Shown here one piece after another: positions 53,724-63,198 of a stretch of 64,000 bases of DNA (position 1 is its first letter; every line of letters begins with the position of its first letter). The translations under genes and the position numbers were made by a program. The DNA is from Candidatus Electrothrix aestuarii (GTDB lineage: Bacteria; Desulfobacterota; Desulfobulbia; Desulfobulbales; Desulfobulbaceae): contig CP159373.1 of the NCBI GenBank assembly GCA_032595685.2, forward strand, positions 4,937,821-5,001,820, given 5' to 3'. The notes under the pieces were generated by a model. The model saw only the letters and a program-made list of their open reading frames with translations, was not told the origin of the DNA and made no database searches.

Positions 53724-54134
53724 AAGGTATCCTTATATACTATGAAAAGGAAGAACTTCAACACGCTCCTATTTGAAGGGATCACAATGTGTCCCTCCTC
53801 ACATTTTTCACCTATTGAAACACTGTCATAAATATTTTGCAAAATGTTTATTCCGCTCTACTTCCACTTCAGAAGAACTATGACTTTTATCTGTCTCTAT
53901 AGCATCTCTCAATAATCGGAAGAATCCCCCCTGACGCAAGCCTCTCATTCAAATAAAAAAACATACTATTTTTCAACAATAAGATTCTTCAAAGAACAGT
54001 CTTGCAAGCAGCCATAAAAAAATTACACCTTGCTAAAGAAAAAAGGCAATGCTATGTTTACCATGTTATTTCATAGAGATATTAGCCACTGATTCAGATT
54101 TCACACTCTTACACGCCCACCTCTCATAATACGC
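53724..54134. other. Divergent intergenic stretch between tolC-like and tamA-like genes
   Basis: About 410 AT-rich bases, no gene. It should carry divergent promoters for the two outer-membrane proteins; no convincing motif pair or operator is seen. Confidence 0.45.
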
Positions 54135-55943
54135 ATGTTTTTCAGAGTATTTTTTTCAATCCTGGAGAAAAAATATTTTCCCGTGAGATACCACTCCAGA
54201 GTATCCCGGCAGATTTTCTGCATCATTTTTTTCATCATTTTTCCTGTGAGCGTGCATGCACTTTCGCTGACTGTTGATGTACGCGGAGTCAGTGGAAAGG
54301 AACATGAAAATATCATGGCGAGTATGAAGATAGCCCTTCAGCAAGAAAATCCAGACCTGACCCTCCGCCACCTTCGCAGACTGCACAAATCCGCCCCTAA
54401 AGATATTGCCAAGGCATTGGCACCCCTGGGCTATTATTCCGTCGAGGTGCAAGACGGAGGTTCTTTAAGTAAGGATGAAACGGGCTGGCATGCGGTCTAC
54501 GAGGTTAATCCAGGTCCTCCTGTACATATTGACCAAATACATATCGAAGTAACAGGACCTGGAGCTGAAGAAGAATTTTTCCAGCATCTCAAACAAAAAT
54601 TTCCCCTGAAAGAAGGAGAACACCTCAAAGATGCCAAATACGAACAAGGGAAGAAACACATCCTGGCAACGGCCCTGAGCAACGGCTATATCAAGGCTGG
54701 TTTCACCACCAGCAAGATCCTTGTTCATAAAAAAGAACAGCGCGCCGAAATAGAGCTCCACCTTGCCACAGGCCCCCTCTTCTTTTTTGGCAACACGACC
54801 AGTGTGCAGGATATTATTATGCCGGACATGCTGCGTCGCTATCTCCCCTACAAACAAGGCGATGTTTACTCACTCAAGGCGCTGAATCAACTTCAGTCAG
54901 ACCTTTATGCCACAGGATATTTCAGCCAGGTTTTTGTGGAACCCCAGTACCCGGGGGGAGAAGATGAAAATCAGGAAATCCCTATTGAAGTCGAGCTAAG
55001 ACCGGGCAAAACAAACCGCTACAGCCTCGGCATCGGCTATGGTACAGATACCGGAGCCAGAGGAAATATCGGTTGGAAGAACCGAATGATTAATCGGCAC
55101 GGCCACAAACCTGAATTCAATATCCAGTTAGCTGAAAACGGCAGCCGAGCTAATGCAGGGTATGAAATCCCGGTCTTTGACCTCCGCTACGATTCGGTGA
55201 ATTTCGACACAGTCTTTTTTGATGAAACTTGGGATGACACCTGGACGAAGCAGCTTTCCATCAGCAGCTCATTTAACCATAACGCGCCCAAGCATCAATA
55301 CGGTGTTGGCTTGGAGTACCTGCATGAAAATTACACGGTTGGTGCCACCAGCGGATCGGCGAACCTACTTATCCCCAGTGGTTATTTCACCTTCATCTGG
55401 GCCGAGGATCGAGTCAAAACGGAACATGGTCTTCGCCTGAGCGCCAGCCTGAAGGGAGGAAACACCAATCTCCTGTCAAGCACCAGTTTTCTTCAGGCCC
55501 GGGCCAGCGGTAAGGTTATCCTCACAACACCGTGGAAAGACTGGCGCCTGCTCGGCAGATTATCAGTGGGTGCAATCATGATGGAATCCATTAACGAACT
55601 GCCTCCTTCCCTCCGCTTTTATGCAGGTGGAGATCATTCCGTACGTGGCTACGGGTATAAAGAGCTGGGACCGATGGATTCCTCGGGAAAAATTGTTGGT
55701 GGGCAATATCTGACAGAATCCAGCATTGAAATTGAAAGAAAGCTGACTCAAACCTGGAGCGCAGCAGCCTTCTATGATTTAGGAAATGCCTACGATGACA
55801 TTGACGCGGACCTTCAGGCCGGGACAGGTATCGGGGTACGAATGAATCTCCCCTTTGGTCAGGTGCGGCTGGATGTCGCCTGCGCTCTCTCAGATGCGGA
55901 CTACCCTCTGCGCATTCATCTGACCATCGGAGCTGACCTCTAA
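54135..55943 (+). CDS. TamA/BamA-family (Omp85) outer-membrane protein
   Basis: 602 residues. A hydrophobic N-terminus (IFCIIFFIIFPVSVHA) precedes three POTRA-like segments (about 45-270), then a 16-strand beta-barrel of the bacterial surface antigen type, with the Omp85 barrel motif GGDHSVRGYGYKELGP at about 497-512 and a C-terminal strand ending in H-L-T-I-G-A-D-L. The length matches TamA rather than BamA. TamA with TamB helps insert outer-membrane proteins or move lipids, but tamB does not follow here. An inner start would shorten the unusual N-terminal extension. Confidence 0.88.
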   Translation: MFFRVFFSILEKKYFPVRYHSRVSRQIFCIIFFIIFPVSVHALSLTVDVRGVSGKEHENIMASMKIALQQENPDLTLRHLRRLHKSAPKDIAKALAPLGYYSVEVQDGGSLSKDETGWHAVYEVNPGPPVHIDQIHIEVTGPGAEEEFFQHLKQKFPLKEGEHLKDAKYEQGKKHILATALSNGYIKAGFTTSKILVHKKEQRAEIELHLATGPLFFFGNTTSVQDIIMPDMLRRYLPYKQGDVYSLKALNQLQSDLYATGYFSQVFVEPQYPGGEDENQEIPIEVELRPGKTNRYSLGIGYGTDTGARGNIGWKNRMINRHGHKPEFNIQLAENGSRANAGYEIPVFDLRYDSVNFDTVFFDETWDDTWTKQLSISSSFNHNAPKHQYGVGLEYLHENYTVGATSGSANLLIPSGYFTFIWAEDRVKTEHGLRLSASLKGGNTNLLSSTSFLQARASGKVILTTPWKDWRLLGRLSVGAIMMESINELPPSLRFYAGGDHSVRGYGYKELGPMDSSGKIVGGQYLTESSIEIERKLTQTWSAAAFYDLGNAYDDIDADLQAGTGIGVRMNLPFGQVRLDVACALSDADYPLRIHLTIGADL

Positions 55944-55986
55944 GAGAGGTATCGCCCTCTCTTCACAGGAGGCTGTTTTCAAAATC

Positions 55987-56604
55987 CTATAGAAAAGGGC
56001 TAATATCCCCTTTACCTTCACGGAGAATTTCCGGCTGCTCTGTAAGCAGAGAAATAACAGTTGAAGGATTAGGAAACACCTCTCCTCCATCAATAATCAA
56101 GTCCACATCATTCCCAAAGAGCTCTTCAACGTCAAAGGCATCGATAACGGGTTCAACGTGCTCTTCCAGTATGGCACTGCTATTCAAAAGAGGATTACCA
56201 AATTCTTCAATCACTGCTAAACAAATAGGTGAATCCGGCACCCTGATACCAACGGTTTTCTGTTTGGTCAGCATAATTTTCGGTACCAGCTTAGAACCAG
56301 GCAAGACCAGAGTATAAGGTCCTGGGAGATGTTTCCGCATCAGGCGATAGGAGGTATTCCCTACATGAGCATACTCGCTGATATTTTTCAAAGATGAACA
56401 CATAAAGGAGAAAGGCTTCTGCTTAGGACGTTTTTTGACCTGATGGACCCGCTTGACCGCCTTTTGATTAAAAATATCACAGCCAATACCGTACATGGTA
56501 TCAGTGGGATAACAGACAACACCTCCTTTACGCAACGTATCAACCACCATACTAATAAGACGGGGTTGGGGGTTATATGGATTGATCTCAATACGTTTTG
56601 CCAT
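55987..56604 (-). CDS. YrdC/Sua5/YciO-family protein (threonylcarbamoyl-AMP synthase-like)
   Basis: 205 residues. VDTLRKGGVVCYPTDTMYGIGCD, KKRPKQKPFSFMC, LPGPYTLVLPGS, TVGIRVPDSP and the C-terminal GEVFPNPSTVISL are the usual YrdC-domain motifs. Family members make threonylcarbamoyl-AMP for tRNA t6A, although YciO-type paralogues are less well defined; overall length and the PKQKPFSFMC stretch are YciO-like. It is convergent with the TamA-like gene. Confidence 0.88.
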   Translation of the reverse strand: MAKRIEINPYNPQPRLISMVVDTLRKGGVVCYPTDTMYGIGCDIFNQKAVKRVHQVKKRPKQKPFSFMCSSLKNISEYAHVGNTSYRLMRKHLPGPYTLVLPGSKLVPKIMLTKQKTVGIRVPDSPICLAVIEEFGNPLLNSSAILEEHVEPVIDAFDVEELFGNDVDLIIDGGEVFPNPSTVISLLTEQPEILREGKGDISPFL

Positions 56605-57154
56605 GTCTTTTCAGAAACTCCCACGAAATGAAGTAGTCTTTCGTTCTTTAGAACTTGTACAACCTGCGTGCTCGCCATGCTGATTTAAAAAGAGCCGATT
56701 GTACACAGAAATGTGGCATCAGACAAGTATCCTGCCTCTCTTTTCTTTTTTTCTTTCCCTCTCGAACGCTCCTGACATTTTACGACACCCAGTGCCCTAT
56801 TTTGTTTTTCCGATCATGAACAACCTCTTTCCTTAGATTTTCTCCCCCACATTCTTTATCCTCCTCAGAAACCTACGAGACCAGCAAACTCTCCTTAAAA
56901 ATTAGGGAGAATAATTCGACTTGTTGTACTATAAAAAATACGGTATGATTTTTTATACTCCTCTATCTTTCCATCAAAAGAAGCTGGCGCATATTTTGCA
57001 TATATCATAAAATAGACTCGCCCCCTCTATAATCAATATTTAAGAGAGATCAGGCCGACGTCATATTTCGTTGATCCTCCCCAAAAGGGAGGGATGGGGA
57101 TCCATACTGTTTCTCGTGCAAGACACGTCGAACCTTCAACCTTATTTCAACAAC
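56605..57154. other. Long leader region upstream of the E2-like gene with inverted repeats
   Basis: About 550 bases without a gene. A 10-bp AT-rich inverted repeat TATAAAAAAT / ATTTTTTATA with an 8-base loop lies at 56930-56957, and a GC hairpin CCTCCC / GGGAGG at 57077-57093. They could regulate the large gene that follows; the frame could also start at TTG 57071, which has no better signal. Confidence 0.5.
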
Positions 57155-59647
57155 ATGGCCTCAGAAAAAGACCAACTTGCCCGCGATTTCGAAGAAATCA
57201 ACAAGCTCCTGGCCCAATATCCGCAAATCCATATCGAAAAGACGGAAGGAAGCCCTCCTGCGACCTACGAAATAAGCTATCAGCTTAAAGGGTTGACACG
57301 TCAGAAAGACGGTCGTATCGACCAGGCAGATCGACACCTCTTACGCATCAACCTTCCATTCGGCTATCCTCACTTTCCGCCCACCGTCAAACCGCTAACA
57401 CCGCTTTTTCACCCTGACATTGATCCTGATGCTGTACGCATAGCCTCCCATTGGCAACAACATCCCTCTTTGGCGCAACTTGTTCTCCATATTGGAGAAA
57501 TGATTTGTGCCCATCAGTACACTCTGGAAGAGCCCTTTAATCAAGAGGCAGCGGATTGGTATAGTGAACACACAAAGGACTTCCCTTTAGATGAAATTCA
57601 GCAGGGTGATGCTGATTTTCAGGTAGGTGAGCTTTCTATGGAGGGAGGAGAGGATGAGCTTAGCTTCGGTCTGGAACTCGATATCCCGGAGCAGAAGCAA
57701 GAAGAGCAACAAGATGATTTTGACCTAAATCTGGAGATAAAAGATACCCCAGAAGAAGATGTTAACGCGCAATTAGAAGAGATCCAATATCATATCGACA
57801 GAAACGAGGTCGTCACTGCGAGCAAACTTCTTGCAGACCTCTCCTCATCTTCGCCAGAAGCGCAAAACCTGAAAAAAACCGTTTCTACAGCGCTTGCCAA
57901 TAGAGATAAACTTCTCAGAAAGATAGAAGAACTGGAGAATGAAGATAGATTTGCTGATGCTTATAAGATTTTTAAAAAAGTACAGGCAATCGCTGTCGAC
58001 ACTCCGGCCTTGTCTGATATCGGGCAACGGCTGCAACAATCCCAGGCCATGCTGGATGCCTTTGCTCAGCCAAAGCAAAAGCAAAAGCAAAAAACGGATG
58101 AGCAGAAATCTCTCACAACCGATCTTCCACCAAATCAAAACGGTGGAAAAAAGAAAAAAAAGACTCCCCCCCCGCCTCCAAACAGCACGCAACAGGGAGC
58201 TCCTCCAAAAGCACCAAAACCCAGCAGACCGCCCATTGAAATTCCGATCAAGCCTATCCTGATCGGCCTTACTCTTCTCGCTCTCGGAGGAGGTGCCACC
58301 TTCCTCTACACCAGCGAGATGGACAAGATGATAGAGATAGAACGCAAGTGGATTGAAATCAAATATCAACGTCCCCATACTCCTGATCAATTCAAACAAA
58401 AGCACATTCAAGCCGAGCAACTTCTCATCACCCTCAAATCGGTCCACCTTCCTGGTCTTGGCAAGGAAAAGCTGGAGACAGAAATCCTTGATCTGATTAA
58501 CTCGCCTGAATTGAAAAAAGGAGAATCAGGAGATAAGGAATACAAAGGTGTTCCTCTCCCAGCTCCACTCATCAAGAAATTGATACCCATTGACGAGAAC
58601 ATAGTTAAAGCTGCCAAGGCTGCCGAAAAAAAAAGATTTTCTACGGCTTTATCCCTGTATCAAGATGCACTTACGCTCGCAGAAAATGCCAAACCAAGCC
58701 CTTTGGACCCTCAATTTGAGATAATGAGCAAGGAGCTGGATAAACGAACCCAAGATATCAAGGCAAGGCTCGCCAAGGTTCGTGAACAAAAACAGAAGGA
58801 AAAACGGCTTGAAAAACGTCAACAGGCCGAAAAAAAACTCATCCAAAGTCTTCTTTTTTTTGAAGAGCTTAAAAAAAAGAATAATTCTTCAGAAGAAGGA
58901 TTGAATATATACGAGCTATGGAAGGAATGCACCAAGCGATTGATGCAGGCGGAACAGCTCCTCAACGATAATCCAGAAATCAACTCCCAGAAACGACAAG
59001 AAAAAATAAAAACTTTCCTTGCCTATTCACGCCTTTACCAATATCTTGAAGCAGCCCGAGCTGCTTACGAGCAAGGTGATTTTGCTAAGGCAATTGAAAA
59101 ATATCAAAGCGCCTTGGGTCTGCTTGATGAAGAACGTGTACTCTTTGATACATTTTACGAAGAAAACATCAAGATAAAAAGAACTATTCTCAAGCTTACT
59201 ATTACCCTGGAGCTCAGAAATGCCGTTGATGAGGAAACAAAGGCCAATGAAGCCCAAATCGATGAAGAAAAACAAAAACACATAAAGAATGCCCTGATGC
59301 ATTATAGACAAGCCGTAGAGACCATCGACACCTCCAAAATCGACAAAGATAAAAGCATCAAAGATTTGGAACGATATATTAATTCAAAAATAAACGAGTT
59401 GAGCCTTAAAAATGCTAAAAGCAGCAACCAAGAATGGTGGCAAAAAAATTACGAACGTATCTTTACAAAAGAGTTCCCCTCTATTCGCCCCTCTCTCTTA
59501 AGCAAGCCGAGAATTGAGTTCGTCAAAATAGAACATGGGCGATTACTGTACATCATCCGCTGCTCAGAGAGAGGAATAGGTTTTGAACTCACCTACCAGT
59601 ATAATCTGGCAACTGGCAAATGGAGCCCTTACCGAGAGAAACTATGA
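57155..59647 (+). CDS. Large membrane protein with N-terminal E2/UBC-like domain and helical repeats
   Basis: 830 residues from ATG (an in-frame TTG at 57071 would add 28). Residues about 1-150 resemble a ubiquitin-conjugating (E2/UBC) fold: FEEINKLLAQYPQI, the LPFGYPHFPPTVKPLTPLF segment, HPDIDPDAVRIAS and the closing EEPFNQEAADWYSEH. The position of the catalytic Cys reads A-S, so it is probably inactive, like UEV proteins. An acidic linker (about 190-220), helical repeats, a Pro-rich stretch with C8 tract, one membrane helix (about 365-384, KPILIGLTLLALGGGATFLY) and a long TPR-like helical domain follow, ending in a small globular domain (SRERGIGFEL-like). No conjugation partners (E1, JAB) are adjacent. 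Function unknown. Confidence 0.7.
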   Translation: MASEKDQLARDFEEINKLLAQYPQIHIEKTEGSPPATYEISYQLKGLTRQKDGRIDQADRHLLRINLPFGYPHFPPTVKPLTPLFHPDIDPDAVRIASHWQQHPSLAQLVLHIGEMICAHQYTLEEPFNQEAADWYSEHTKDFPLDEIQQGDADFQVGELSMEGGEDELSFGLELDIPEQKQEEQQDDFDLNLEIKDTPEEDVNAQLEEIQYHIDRNEVVTASKLLADLSSSSPEAQNLKKTVSTALANRDKLLRKIEELENEDRFADAYKIFKKVQAIAVDTPALSDIGQRLQQSQAMLDAFAQPKQKQKQKTDEQKSLTTDLPPNQNGGKKKKKTPPPPPNSTQQGAPPKAPKPSRPPIEIPIKPILIGLTLLALGGGATFLYTSEMDKMIEIERKWIEIKYQRPHTPDQFKQKHIQAEQLLITLKSVHLPGLGKEKLETEILDLINSPELKKGESGDKEYKGVPLPAPLIKKLIPIDENIVKAAKAAEKKRFSTALSLYQDALTLAENAKPSPLDPQFEIMSKELDKRTQDIKARLAKVREQKQKEKRLEKRQQAEKKLIQSLLFFEELKKKNNSSEEGLNIYELWKECTKRLMQAEQLLNDNPEINSQKRQEKIKTFLAYSRLYQYLEAARAAYEQGDFAKAIEKYQSALGLLDEERVLFDTFYEENIKIKRTILKLTITLELRNAVDEETKANEAQIDEEKQKHIKNALMHYRQAVETIDTSKIDKDKSIKDLERYINSKINELSLKNAKSSNQEWWQKNYERIFTKEFPSIRPSLLSKPRIEFVKIEHGRLLYIIRCSERGIGFELTYQYNLATGKWSPYREKL
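58166..58173 (+). repeat. C8 tract in the proline-rich linker of the E2-like protein
   Basis: Eight C residues code for part of K-T-P-P-P-P-P-N. The frame is intact, but loss or gain of one base would cut the protein before its membrane helix. Confidence 0.5.
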
Positions 59648-59953
59648 GTGGTGATGGTTATGCCCGTCACCATGACTATGTCCATGACAGTGATCATGCT
59701 TACGCGAACAGTGATGATGGTGCCCACCACCTGGCGCATCCAGAGATCCACCTGCCTTTTCCAGGGCCTCTTCAAGGCTGTTTTGCGCCTTCTGCAAAGA
59801 CTGGACAGCCTCAGCAAGCAGTTGGGCGACTTCAGGCGAATCGCTGCTCAATTTATCGACCCATTGAGCAAATTCCTTCCCATGTCCTTGATTATGATCA
59901 ATCCAATGCGGCAGCATAACACGTAATTTATCAAGATCATTCATTGTGGACAT
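59642..59953 (-). CDS. Histidine-rich small protein, probably metal-binding
   Basis: 103 residues. N-terminal helical part (LDKLRVMLPHWIDHNQGHGKEFAQW, EVAQLLAEAVQSLQKAQ) and a C-terminal tail of about 30 residues packed with His (GGGHHHHCSRKHDHCHGHSHGDGHNHHHS-like, with two Cys). Similar proteins occur beside nickel or zinc handling genes and are assumed to store or chaperone the metal. It ends 6 bases inside the 3' end of the E2-like gene (convergent), and its neighbour is a CooT-like nickel protein, supporting nickel. Confidence 0.75.
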   Translation of the reverse strand: MSTMNDLDKLRVMLPHWIDHNQGHGKEFAQWVDKLSSDSPEVAQLLAEAVQSLQKAQNSLEEALEKAGGSLDAPGGGHHHHCSRKHDHCHGHSHGDGHNHHHS

Positions 59954-60082
59954 CTCAAACTCCTTTATGTAGACATTTCTCGTTTTATTCTTGTTTCACC
60001 TTCTTCATAATGCACCCCTTCTGCGAGACGGGAGCACCCACCGCGCTACGCTCTCTATCCAGCACAGCACAGCTCTTTGGCA

Positions 60083-60289
60083 TCAGGCTTCATCGGGAAG
60101 ATCTGGCGCCAGCACCACAGAGCCCCCCAGAAAATCAATCCGCTTGATTGAGGCATGAGCAACGGTCATCGGTTCCTCAAAATAGGTCCGAAGAATTATT
60201 CCCTGCTGAGTCACCTCAAGGCCAGTCACTCCCTCCATCAAGGTTTCCTGCGTTCCCTCTCGCTCCATCACTGCATTTAGCTGACACAT
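60083..60289 (-). CDS. CooT-family nickel-binding protein
   Basis: 68 residues from ATG; a longer in-frame reading upstream is unsupported. The M-C-Q-L-N start with Cys2, the METLMEGV-like early strand (TLMEGVTGLEV) and the end IKRIDFLGGSVVL match CooT proteins, small dimers that bind one Ni through Cys2 and are linked to maturation of carbon monoxide dehydrogenase. No CODH gene is in the window. Next to it lies the His-rich protein. Confidence 0.75.
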   Translation of the reverse strand: MCQLNAVMEREGTQETLMEGVTGLEVTQQGIILRTYFEEPMTVAHASIKRIDFLGGSVVLAPDLPDEA

Positions 60290-60415
60290 TATTTCACTCG
60301 CTATGCTTGGTTGCTCTCGATTAATCGTATTTATTGCATCGTGTTCTTCCCCACCAACGCCCCTTTCACCCCTCTCTTCCTGTTGGACCAAGAACACGCT
60401 ATCTTACTTACAAGA

Positions 60416-61405
60416 TTAAATAAGAAAGCGAAATTCGCCCTTTCCTAAAAGATCGTGCAGATGAAGAATCCCTTCTACCTCATGCTCCCTTCCTACCACA
60501 GCCAGCACAGTAATATCCTTACTCTGCATGAGGCTGAGGGCATCAGCAGCCATAAGCTCCCCGGAAATAGTAATAGGCTGTTTCGTCATAACCTCTGCGA
60601 TCTTTTTCCTGCCCTTTCCGGCTTCCCCTTCCAGCCATTTTTCTTCAAGGAGATAACGTCTCAGGTCACCATCGGTAATAATGCCGCATAATGTCCTGTT
60701 TCCCTCAATAACCAAAACAGCCCCGATATTTTTCGTGTTCAATTCGGCTATGGCTTGCTCCAGGCTGTCTTCTTTTTTGATCATCGGTATCTTATCACCA
60801 GAGAGCATAACCTCACGGACAGCCACCTTCAAGCGCTCTCCCAAGCTGCCCCCAGGATGATTACGACGAAAATCTTCTGCTCTAAATTGCTTCCGCTGGA
60901 GAAGGGCAACAGCCAGGGCATCGCCCAAGGCAAGGGTAGCCGTGGTGGAGGTAGTCGGAGCCAGTCCCAGGGGACAGGCCTCCCGAGGCACCGCAACATT
61001 GAGGGTAACAGCTGCTGCTTTGGCCAAAGTCGAATTGCTGTTCCCGGTCATGGCGATGATCTGCACGGAACGATTTTTCAGGCTTTCCAGTAAGAGATTC
61101 AGCTCCGCAGTCTCACCAGAATAGGAAATAGCCAAAACAACATCTGTGGAACTGAGCATCCCCAGGTCCCCGTGCATGGCTTCCACCGGGTGGAGAAAAA
61201 ATGAAGGGGTACCGGTCGAATTCAGGGTGGCAGAAATTTTCTGCCCTACCAAACCGGACTTGCCAATTCCACTGATTACCAGCCGAGTCGGGCAACCCAT
61301 AATCAGGTCTACGGCCCGGACAAATTCCTCGCCCAATGCATCACGGACAGCGGTAATACCTTCTGCCTCTACTGTCAGCACCTCCCTGGCCTGCTCGACT
61401 GTCAT
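60416..61405 (-). CDS. kdsD: D-arabinose-5-phosphate isomerase (KdsD/KpsF/GutQ family)
   Basis: 329 residues. SIS domain with GIGKSGLVGQKISATLNSTG, the HPVEAMHGDLGML motif and ISYSGETAELN; then LAPTTSTTATLALGDALAVAL, KHPGG-like RRNHPGGSLGERL, and two CBS motifs (MIKKEDSLEQAI, ITDGDLRR, TKQPITISGEL, DITVLAVVG). It interconverts ribulose-5-P and arabinose-5-P for Kdo in lipopolysaccharide. Its ATG overlaps the stop of the upstream reductase gene by 4 bases. Confidence 0.96.
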   Translation of the reverse strand: MTVEQAREVLTVEAEGITAVRDALGEEFVRAVDLIMGCPTRLVISGIGKSGLVGQKISATLNSTGTPSFFLHPVEAMHGDLGMLSSTDVVLAISYSGETAELNLLLESLKNRSVQIIAMTGNSNSTLAKAAAVTLNVAVPREACPLGLAPTTSTTATLALGDALAVALLQRKQFRAEDFRRNHPGGSLGERLKVAVREVMLSGDKIPMIKKEDSLEQAIAELNTKNIGAVLVIEGNRTLCGIITDGDLRRYLLEEKWLEGEAGKGRKKIAEVMTKQPITISGELMAADALSLMQSKDITVLAVVGREHEVEGILHLHDLLGKGEFRFLI

Positions 61406-62409
61406 TCCGTCCCTCCTAGATCAACCACAATGCGCCCTGTCGTCTTGCCCGCAAGCATATCTTCCACAAAATGGGTCAGCTGATCAAGTGTAATACGGGT
61501 GGTCAGACCATCAAGAATATTGAGACGCCAACCATCAGCAAGGTCCTGCCAGATCTCCTCCCGGCGAATCATGGGACAGCTGGCTGAATCAATACCGATG
61601 AGACAAACAGAGCGCAGAATAAAGGGATACACGGTCAGAGAAAGATCACCTGAGGCCGCATTACCACAAGAGGTCACGATACCGCCATACCGGGTAGCCT
61701 TAATAGCACCGGCGAGAACATCTCCACCAACCGTATCAACCACACCTGCCCAGCGTTCACGTAACAACGCTGCATTGGCGCGCCCAATCGCCTGTTTTCG
61801 TGTCAGAACATCTTGCGCTCCCAGCTTCTGCAAAAAAGCATGCTCGCTTTCCTTGCCTGTCACCGCAGCGACCTGGAACCCAAGTTTACTGAGCAGGGCC
61901 ACAGCTGTTGAGCCCACACCACCAGTGGCACCGGTCACCAACACAGGTCCTTGGTCCGGGCGCACCCCAAGGGAGATCAAACGTTCAACACACTGGGCTG
62001 CGGTAAAACCGGCTGTCCCGATTTGCATTGCCTCGTACAGAGACAAACCGGTCGGTTTAGCAAGGACCCAATCATTGGGAACAGAAACATATTCAGCAAA
62101 ACCGCCTGGGGTGTTCATACCGAGATCATATCCCATACAGATAACCTCGTCTCCCAAGCTGAACTGACCTGTTGTCGAGGCTGCCACTACCCCTGCGGCA
62201 TCAATTCCCGGAGTATGGGGATAATTCTTAGTCACCCCCCGGTTGCCATTGGCAGACAAAGCATCCTTATAATTCAGAGAGGAAAAGTGAACCCTAATCA
62301 AAACCTCACCAGGAGGAAGTTCGCTCATAACACATTCCTCCACTGCCCTGTGGATTTTTTTCTCTGCATCCTCCCGGACAACCAAGGCTTTAAATCTTTT
62401 TTCTTCCAT
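61402..62409 (-). CDS. AcuI/YhdH-type acrylyl-CoA reductase-like quinone oxidoreductase
   Basis: 335 residues of the MDR superfamily without structural or catalytic zinc ligands. SSLNYKDALSANGNRG, PGIDAAGVV, MNTPGGFAEYV, LVTGATGGVGSTAVALLSKLG (NADPH site) and VDTVGGDVLAGAI match YhdH/AcuI, which reduces acryloyl-CoA and similar enoyl compounds. It is coupled to kdsD by a 4-base overlap, probably for transcription only. Confidence 0.93.
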   Translation of the reverse strand: MEEKRFKALVVREDAEKKIHRAVEECVMSELPPGEVLIRVHFSSLNYKDALSANGNRGVTKNYPHTPGIDAAGVVAASTTGQFSLGDEVICMGYDLGMNTPGGFAEYVSVPNDWVLAKPTGLSLYEAMQIGTAGFTAAQCVERLISLGVRPDQGPVLVTGATGGVGSTAVALLSKLGFQVAAVTGKESEHAFLQKLGAQDVLTRKQAIGRANAALLRERWAGVVDTVGGDVLAGAIKATRYGGIVTSCGNAASGDLSLTVYPFILRSVCLIGIDSASCPMIRREEIWQDLADGWRLNILDGLTTRITLDQLTHFVEDMLAGKTTGRIVVDLGGTE

Positions 62410-62448
62410 AAATATACGTCCTTCTCTTTTCTGCCTCTTCTCTCTTTT

Positions 62449-63198
62449 TCAAGACACTGGTTTCACCGGATTCAAGTCACCGGCAAGCACTTGATGCTCA
62501 ACCCCTTGAGTATCAACTATAATATATTGTCCGTCCGGGGCAAGCCCTATCCCTGTTGCAGGGATTTCTTCCTCATGTCGGAGATAGCGCAACGCCCTGC
62601 CCTTGAGATAATCAAATGTACGCCAGTCTGCAAGCAGCTTTTCCTTTGCTTCAGCCAGTCGTTGAGCCGCCTGCTGCATAGCGTTAACAAACAGAGGAAG
62701 AAGCACCTCAATACTCGGGCAGTGCTCCGCAACATGGACTAAAGAAATACTCTTCTGGCGAAGCTCCTGAGGAAAGAGCTCAGGAGTCGTACTCACGTTG
62801 ACCCCTACCCCTATGACAACAAATTCTGCCTGCCCCCCACGAATCGGGCCTGATTCCGTGAGGATTCCCGCCATTTTTCGCTCATACACATAGAGATCAT
62901 TGGGCCATTTCATCATGACAGGGACTGAAAGCGCCTCACGAAGACTTAGGCACAGGCCCGTACCAGCAGCCAAGGTAAGAAGCGGTAGATCAACAAGATC
63001 AAGTTCTGGCCGAAGAATTAAAGAAAAATACAACCCCCCGACAGGTGATGCAAATTTTCTTTTTCCTCGTCCTCGCCCTCCGCTCTGCCTATCCGCGTGA
63101 ATCACCGTGCCATGTTCAGCTCCCTGCTCTGCCATCGCGAGAGCAAGGATATTGGTGGAATCAAGGGTGGAAAAATGATGATACAAATGTTCCTGCAC
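62449..63198 (-). CDS. birA: Biotin-[acetyl-CoA carboxylase] ligase (BirA, catalytic part only)
   Basis: 249 residues. Biotin-ligase motifs: LDSTNILALAMA, DRQSGGRGRGKRKFASPVGGLYFSL (adenylate loop), MMKWPNDLYVYERKMAGIL, VVIGVGVNVS. The short C-terminal SH3-like cap (APDGQYIIVDTQGVEHQVLAGDL) is present. It lacks the N-terminal DNA-binding HTH of bifunctional BirA, so it only attaches biotin. It likely heads an operon with the reductase and kdsD. Confidence 0.95.
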   Translation of the reverse strand: MQEHLYHHFSTLDSTNILALAMAEQGAEHGTVIHADRQSGGRGRGKRKFASPVGGLYFSLILRPELDLVDLPLLTLAAGTGLCLSLREALSVPVMMKWPNDLYVYERKMAGILTESGPIRGGQAEFVVIGVGVNVSTTPELFPQELRQKSISLVHVAEHCPSIEVLLPLFVNAMQQAAQRLAEAKEKLLADWRTFDYLKGRALRYLRHEEEIPATGIGLAPDGQYIIVDTQGVEHQVLAGDLNPVKPVS

